The notes under the pieces: model-generated
Database searches by the model: none
Told to the model about the DNA's origin: nothing
The model's input: only the letters and a program-made list of their open reading frames with translations
Made by a program: the position numbers and the translations under genes
NCBI GenBank assembly: GCA_947485165.1
Contig: CANKRG010000003.1
Location: 1-61,064 of the forward strand
From: Comamonadaceae bacterium
Lineage (GTDB): Bacteria > Pseudomonadota > Gammaproteobacteria > Burkholderiales > Burkholderiaceae_C
DNA length: 61,064 nt
Direction of reading: 5' to 3'
Part shown: positions 56,473 through 61,064 of the stretch, in pieces
How positions within the stretch are numbered: position 1 is the first letter of the stretch
Layout: the number at the start of each line of letters is the position of its first letter

Positions 56473-57471
56473 ATGAAAAAAGTAGTATGGGGTATTTTGA
56501 GTACCGCCAAAATAGGTTGGGAAAAAGTCATCCCAGCGATGCAGCAAAGCGAGTTTTGCGATGTTCGAGCCATCGCCTCGCGAGCGCCAGGTAAAGCGGA
56601 TGAGTGGGCGGCCAAGCTGGGTATTCCCAAGGCTTATGGCTCATACGAGGCGCTGCTGGCTGACCCTGAAATTGAAGCCATCTACAACCCCTTGCCGAAT
56701 GATCTGCATGTGCCGCTGACACTGCAGGCCGCGCGCGCAGGCAAGCACGTACTCTGCGAAAAGCCCTTTGCCATCAATGCCAACGAAGCCGCGCAACTGC
56801 GTGAGGTGGCAGATAAAGTCCACATCATGGAGGCCTTCATGGTGCGCTTTCACCCGCAGTGGCTGCAAGTGCGTGAACGCGTGCGCAGCGGTGAATTGGG
56901 AGATGTGCGCACTGTGCAAGCGTTCTTTTCGTACTTCAACCGCGATACCAACAACATACGCAACAAGTATGAAATTGGCGGTGGCGCGTTGTACGACATC
57001 GGTTGCTACCCGGTTGTGATGGGGCGGTTTTTGTTTGATGCCGAACCCAAGCGCGTGATCGCCTTGGTTGACCGCGATCCTGACTTCAAAGTCGATCGCA
57101 CCGTCAGCGCTTTGCTTGATTTTGGCGATGGCAGAAGGCTAGATTTCACTGTTTCAACGCAGTCTGTGTCGCACCAGCGCGTGCAGGTGGTGGGAACTAA
57201 AAAGCGTATCGAGGTACAAATTCCGTTTAACGCTCCGTTGGGTGGTGAAACCGATTATTTTGTGGACGATGGCAGCGCACTGAACGGCACCTCTATGCAA
57301 AAACACACCTTGCCGGCTTGCAATATGTATGGTTTGCAGGGCGATGCGTTTTCAAAAGTGGTGCGTGGAGAAATGGCTTTGCCGTATGGCGTTGAGGACG
57401 CAATTTTGAATATGAAAGTTATTGATGCCTTGTTTGCTTCTGAGAAAACGGGCGCTTGGGTAGATGTTTAA
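56473..57471 (+). CDS. Gfo/Idh/MocA-family dehydrogenase
   Basis: 332 residues from the ATG at 56473 with GGAGTG upstream. NAD(P)-binding Rossmann start (WGILSTAKIGWEKVIPAM), the GKHVLCEKPFAINANEA motif with the catalytic Lys, and the C-terminal alpha/beta domain (KYEIGGGALYDIGCYPV). Members close to this include NADP-dependent D-xylose 1-dehydrogenases, so the gene may open an oxidative xylose branch alongside XylA; the substrate is inferred from context only. Confidence 0.85.
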   Translation: MKKVVWGILSTAKIGWEKVIPAMQQSEFCDVRAIASRAPGKADEWAAKLGIPKAYGSYEALLADPEIEAIYNPLPNDLHVPLTLQAARAGKHVLCEKPFAINANEAAQLREVADKVHIMEAFMVRFHPQWLQVRERVRSGELGDVRTVQAFFSYFNRDTNNIRNKYEIGGGALYDIGCYPVVMGRFLFDAEPKRVIALVDRDPDFKVDRTVSALLDFGDGRRLDFTVSTQSVSHQRVQVVGTKKRIEVQIPFNAPLGGETDYFVDDGSALNGTSMQKHTLPACNMYGLQGDAFSKVVRGEMALPYGVEDAILNMKVIDALFASEKTGAWVDV

Positions 57472-57485
57472 ATCGCTTTTAAAGG

Positions 57486-59168
57486 ATGTCTAAATTTATA
57501 AAAACCATTCTGATAAGTTCTATAGCTTTTCAAACGGCCATGGCTCCTGTTTCAGCGCAAGTTGCAGCAGCCGTACCCTCAATTCCCAAGTTTGTTGAAG
57601 AAACCGACAGCGCAGGATTACAAAGCCGCTTTGAGGGCGACGACGAATTCATGGTGGGCGGTGGTGTCGCGACGTTTGACTGCGATGGCAGCGGCTTACC
57701 TGCAATTTACGTCACCGCTGGCGTCAACAAAGCCAAGTTTTACCGCAATAAAAGCACCCGTGGTGGCGCTATCAAATTACAAGAAGAGCGCACAGGTTTA
57801 GAGTTGACCAATGCGATTGGTGCGTATCCGCTAGATATTGACGGCGATGGCAATACCGATTTGGTGGTGCTGCGCGTGGGTGAAGTCGAGGTTTTTCGTG
57901 GTTTAGGCGCTTGCAAGTTTGAGCGTGCCACCGAAAAATGGGGTGTTAAAACTGACAACGAGTGGCACACAGCTTTTTCTGCAACCTGGGAGCGGGGACA
58001 AAAATGGCCTACCCTGGCGATTGGTACGTACATTGACCGCACCAAACCCGAATTTCCATGGGGCAGCTGTACGCCGGGTGTGTTGTTGCGTCCCAATAGC
58101 GCTGGCAACGGCTTTGCCGCGCCTGTGAAGTTGGAGCCGTCGTATTGCGCTTTGTCCATGCTGTTTTCAGATTGGGGACGAAAAGGCACGCCCGATTTGC
58201 GCGTCAGCAATGACCGCGAATTTTACAAAGGCGGGCAAGAGCAGCTGTGGAAAATTGCCACAGGCCAGCCGCCAACTTTGTACACAGAAGCGCAGGGCTG
58301 GAAGCCCATGCAGATTTGGGGCATGGGCATTGCCAGCCAAGACATTGACGGCGATGGCTACCCAGAGCTGTATTTGACCAGCATGGCCGACAACAAATTA
58401 CAAAAGCTGCAACTCAGCGCCGCTGGTAAGGCTGATAAGCCCGAGTATGTCGATATCGCCTACAAACGTGGTGTCACGGCGCATCGGCCGTATGTCGGTG
58501 GCGACATTCACCCATCCACCGCTTGGCATTCGCAGTTTGCAGATGTGAACCATGACGGGCTCGCCGATATTTTCATCGTCAAAGGCAATATCTCCACCAT
58601 GCCTGATTTTGCAGCGCTAGACCCAAATAATTTGTTACTGCAACAAGCTGATGGTCGCTTTTTTGAGGCAGGGCAGCTGGCCGGTGTTTCCAGCGTACGG
58701 CGTGGACGTGGTGGCATGTTGGCTGACCTCAACGGCGATGGCCTGTTAGACATGGTCGTGGTCAACCGTTGGGACAAAGCGCAACTGTGGCGCAATGTGG
58801 GAACGGGCACGGCAGACAAACCTTTGCCCATGGGCGCAGCAGGGCACTGGCTGCAATTGCGGTTGAAGCAGGCGGGCGGCAACCGTGATGCGGTCGGCGC
58901 ATGGGTTGAAGTTGATTTGGGCGATGCGATGCAGCACTTAGGCAAACAACGCATCATCCGCCAAGAGCTCACGGTGGGCGGCGGTCATGCCAGCGGACAC
59001 CTGGGCTGGATGCACTTCGGCTTGGGCGCAGCAACCACCGTCAAAGTCCGCGTGCAATGGCCCTTCTCAGACTTTGGACCGTGGCAAACCGTCGCTGCAG
59101 ATGGTTTTTATGTGATTGATAAAGCGGCTGGCAAAGTAGAAGCAGTGAATGTGGGCAAAGCACCATGA
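57486..59168 (+). CDS. CRTAC1-like FG-GAP/VCBS repeat protein, exported
   Basis: 560 residues with a signal peptide (ILISSIAFQTAMAPVSA). Several calcium-binding FG-GAP repeats are visible: FDCDGSGLPAIYVT, LDIDGDGNTDLVVL, QDIDGDGYPELYLT, ADVNHDGLADIFIV and ADLNGDGLLDMVVV, then an ASPIC/UnbV-type C-terminal domain (GAWVEVDLGD). A beta-propeller of extracytoplasmic location. It begins 14 bases after the dehydrogenase gene and overlaps the haloperoxidase-like gene by 4 bases (ATGA), so all are probably on one transcript. Confidence 0.85.
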   Translation: MSKFIKTILISSIAFQTAMAPVSAQVAAAVPSIPKFVEETDSAGLQSRFEGDDEFMVGGGVATFDCDGSGLPAIYVTAGVNKAKFYRNKSTRGGAIKLQEERTGLELTNAIGAYPLDIDGDGNTDLVVLRVGEVEVFRGLGACKFERATEKWGVKTDNEWHTAFSATWERGQKWPTLAIGTYIDRTKPEFPWGSCTPGVLLRPNSAGNGFAAPVKLEPSYCALSMLFSDWGRKGTPDLRVSNDREFYKGGQEQLWKIATGQPPTLYTEAQGWKPMQIWGMGIASQDIDGDGYPELYLTSMADNKLQKLQLSAAGKADKPEYVDIAYKRGVTAHRPYVGGDIHPSTAWHSQFADVNHDGLADIFIVKGNISTMPDFAALDPNNLLLQQADGRFFEAGQLAGVSSVRRGRGGMLADLNGDGLLDMVVVNRWDKAQLWRNVGTGTADKPLPMGAAGHWLQLRLKQAGGNRDAVGAWVEVDLGDAMQHLGKQRIIRQELTVGGGHASGHLGWMHFGLGAATTVKVRVQWPFSDFGPWQTVAADGFYVIDKAAGKVEAVNVGKAP

Positions 59169-60556
59169 ACTTGCCTAAATTTTCACTAAGCGCGCTCGTT
59201 CTCGTTCTCGGTCTGACTACATCGGGTGTTGTCGCGCATGCCCAAACCATGCCGCAAGCCTCGTCTACACCCGTTGCCGTTGCCGTTGCACGGACGGCTG
59301 AAACTTACAGTTCTGCCGTCGCAACAGAATGGATGTCTTTGGCGCTGTTGCTCACCCAACAAACACCTGGTTTCAGCCCACCGGTTGCTTCACGCGCACT
59401 GGCGTATTTAAGCTTGGCGTTGTACGAGTCAACGGTGCCAGGCATGCCGGGTTACGCCTCGCTGGCAGGGCAGTTGAACGAGCTCAGTTCGCTCCCGTTG
59501 ACGCAACCCGACGAGCCCTTGCACTGGCCCACCGTGGCCAACGCATCCATGGCGATGATGACGCGCATGATGTATAGCAACGCAACACCTGAAAACAAAG
59601 GCCGCATTGACCAGCTAGAGCGCAGCTTACCCCTCAAATACGGGCAGGATTTTGACCCCAACACCTACACGCCAGAGGTCATCAACCGTTCAGAATCCTT
59701 CGGCAAGCTCATGGCCATGGCGATCATGACCTGGGCGCGCACCGACGGTGGCCACGAAGCCTGGGGCCCGTTGCGCCGCAACCGCGCCAACTACGTGCCA
59801 CCTAGCGGCGCAGGTCGTTGGGCGGCTACAGCACCCGCCTTTGCCAAGCCACTGTTGCCCTACTGGGGTGAAAATCGCCCTTTTGTCTTGAAATCAGTGC
59901 AAGATTGCCCAGCACCACCGCCGCCTGAGTATTCGGAAGAGCCAAGTTCTGCCTTCTACAAAAGCGCACAGGAGGTCTACCGTATCAGCCAAGCTGCCAC
60001 ACAAGAACAGCGCCAATTTGCCCTGTATTGGGCGGATGACCCGGGTAAAACCCCCACACCGGCCGGCCACTGGGCGTTTATCGCCAATGACTTGCTGACA
60101 ACCCGCAAAGCCAACCTGGCAGATGCGGCTGTGACCCATGCTCGGTTGAACATCGCCATGGCAGACGCCTTCACCGCTGGCTGGGCGACCAAATACGCCC
60201 TCAACGTGCTGCGCCCCGTCACCTATGTGCAAGGCTCGTTTGACAGCAACTGGGTGCCCAGCTTGATGACGACACCGCCGTTCCCGGAATACCCGTCTGG
60301 CCACTCCGTGCAGTCCAGCGCAGCAGCCGGTGTTTTAAACCAAATCTTCGGCGCAAACACCACATTTACCGACAACACCCACAACGACAGAGGCTGGGGC
60401 CCGCGTACCTTCCCCAGCTTCAACGCCGCCGCCAACGAAGCTGCGTTGTCGCGTTTGTACGCTGGCATTCACTTCCGATTCGGCGTTGAAGGTGGGCAGG
60501 TGCAAGGCAGGTGTGTTGCGGCGAAAGCATTGGCTTTGAAGTTCAAAACCAATTGA
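59165..60556 (+). CDS. Vanadium-dependent haloperoxidase-like protein (PAP2 superfamily), exported
   Basis: 463 residues with a signal peptide (SALVLVLGLTTSGVVAHA). The three parts of the vanadate/phosphate site are visible: KYALNVLRPVTY, FPEYPSGHSVQSS and SRLYAGIHFRFG with the last His. Members use vanadate and peroxide to oxidise halides or act as acid phosphatases. It is translationally coupled (ATGA) to the CRTAC1-like gene, so the two proteins probably work together outside the cytoplasm. Activity on halide versus phosphate cannot be told from sequence. Confidence 0.85.
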   Translation: MNLPKFSLSALVLVLGLTTSGVVAHAQTMPQASSTPVAVAVARTAETYSSAVATEWMSLALLLTQQTPGFSPPVASRALAYLSLALYESTVPGMPGYASLAGQLNELSSLPLTQPDEPLHWPTVANASMAMMTRMMYSNATPENKGRIDQLERSLPLKYGQDFDPNTYTPEVINRSESFGKLMAMAIMTWARTDGGHEAWGPLRRNRANYVPPSGAGRWAATAPAFAKPLLPYWGENRPFVLKSVQDCPAPPPPEYSEEPSSAFYKSAQEVYRISQAATQEQRQFALYWADDPGKTPTPAGHWAFIANDLLTTRKANLADAAVTHARLNIAMADAFTAGWATKYALNVLRPVTYVQGSFDSNWVPSLMTTPPFPEYPSGHSVQSSAAAGVLNQIFGANTTFTDNTHNDRGWGPRTFPSFNAAANEAALSRLYAGIHFRFGVEGGQVQGRCVAAKALALKFKTN

Positions 60557-60577
60557 TGCGTTGAAATGCCTACCAAC

Positions 60578-60616
60578 AGGCAATAAATACGACTCTATCC
60601 GACGTATTTATTGCCT
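60578..60616. repeat. Head-to-head repeat A
   Basis: A 14-base inverted repeat, AGGCAATAAATACG-N11-CGTATTTATTGCCT, formed by the GTATTTATTGCCT part of two oppositely oriented repeat A units. The right-hand unit continues as CTGCTATAAAATTTATAGC to about 60640, overlapping the end of the adjacent minus-strand gene. Confidence 0.8.
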
Positions 60617-60631
60617 ATACTGCTATAAAAT

Positions 60632-61048
60632 TTATAGCGTATATTTAATGCCCGTGAGTTTCTCTTGCGCCTTCACCAGCGACGGCACATACTCTTTGCC
60701 AAAGCCCAGATTCGACGCAGTAGATAAACTCTGGTGCACCGCTTCGCCCACAAACGACGGCACATTCACCATTTCTGCCAAGTGCGTGTAATAGCGCAAA
60801 TCTTTACGCGCGTTGTCTAATTCAAACTTCAAACCCGCAAAATCACCACCCAGCGTTTTCGCCATCGCCTGAAACAAGCCATTGTTCACCGGCCCCGCGC
60901 TGATTACTTTGACCAATTCCGCAGGGTCTATACCCGCCTTCGCACCCACCGTAAATGCCTCGGCCGTCGCGGTGCAAATGGCTTGGGCGATGAAGTTGTT
61001 CAGTAATTTAACTATATGCCCCGTGGATCTAGTCAAAAAAGTAGACAT
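60632..61048 (-). CDS. Beta-hydroxyacid dehydrogenase (3-hydroxyisobutyrate / tartronate semialdehyde reductase type), C-terminal part
   Basis: 138 residues that align with the C-terminal helical domain of the family: STGHIVKLLNNFIAQA contains the catalytic Lys, followed by EAFTVGAKAGID and FELDNARKDLRYY. The N-terminal NAD-binding domain of about 160 residues is absent: upstream of STGH the sequence (FLT, then AATCAATG and beyond) does not look like the family. Either the gene was broken by an insertion whose end lies at about 61037, or the window ends at a repeat. Confidence 0.75.
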   Translation of the reverse strand: MSTFLTRSTGHIVKLLNNFIAQAICTATAEAFTVGAKAGIDPAELVKVISAGPVNNGLFQAMAKTLGGDFAGLKFELDNARKDLRYYTHLAEMVNVPSFVGEAVHQSLSTASNLGFGKEYVPSLVKAQEKLTGIKYTL

Positions 61049-61064
61049 TGATTTCCCCTAAAGG

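Overview
The window looks like chromosomal DNA of a betaproteobacterium of the order Burkholderiales, most likely family Comamonadaceae. This rests on the gene neighbourhoods (ECF sigma factor-DUF3619-DUF3106-RDD upstream of ilvB-ilvH-ilvC-pssA-leuA; nadE-glnB; the gloB-mltD-methyltransferase-rnhA cluster; fabA-fabB; aat-bpt) and on small interspersed repeats of types I associate from memory with Comamonadaceae genomes. I cannot name the genus. I found no tRNA, rRNA, CRISPR array, prophage or replication origin.

Layout. 0.1-6.9 kb: a Tat-exported intradiol dioxygenase, an RluA-type pseudouridine synthase, trmB, gluQ and a renalase-like oxidoreductase, then a LysR regulator divergent from a pirin, and a WrbA-like flavoprotein. 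7.0-12.1 kb: an orphan Tat-exported solute-binding protein, then gloB-mltD-methyltransferase-rnhA. 12.2-16.8 kb: an RND efflux pair. 16.9-21.9 kb: moeA-mobA-moaA and fabB-fabA on the minus strand. 22.0-25.8 kb: a LURP-one-like protein, an OmpA-like pseudogene, the membrane pyrophosphatase hppA, and divergently the soluble pyrophosphatase ppa. 25.8-31.3 kb: an IS3 remnant, a FemAB-like acyltransferase, nadE-glnB, dgkA and the RDD/DUF3106 pair. 31.3-39.0 kb: the ECF sigma operon and the branched-chain amino acid block ilvB-ilvH-ilvC-pssA-leuA. 39.1-48.7 kb: pbpG, an IclR regulator, the N-degron transferases bpt and aat, a HAD hydrolase, a decayed HigBA-type toxin-antitoxin pair, acetoacetate-CoA ligase, several small conserved proteins and a Stealth-type sugar phosphotransferase. 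49.0-60.6 kb: a complete xylose locus (xylF, xylH, a half-length xylG, a ROK repressor, xylB, xylA, a Gfo/Idh/MocA dehydrogenase), followed with almost no gap by a CRTAC1/FG-GAP protein and a vanadium-haloperoxidase-like protein. The right edge holds only the C-terminal part of a beta-hydroxyacid dehydrogenase.

Most notable observations. (1) A family of roughly 55-65 bp palindromic repeats occurs at eleven sites, five of them inside and in frame with conserved genes (trmB, a methyltransferase, the FemAB-like gene, nadE and the acetoacetate-CoA ligase gene), where it adds peptide segments. Two other repeat families also contribute coding sequence to trmB and the FemAB-like gene. (2) A leucine attenuator lies upstream of leuA: a 17-residue leader peptide with eight leucines, a perfect terminator hairpin and a plausible antiterminator. 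Its only good promoter match, an extended -10, would make the leader mRNA leaderless. (3) A toxin gene and an OmpA-like gene have both decayed by internal deletion at short direct repeats, one in frame and one out of frame. (4) The xylose operon appears to end in a secreted FG-GAP/haloperoxidase pair.
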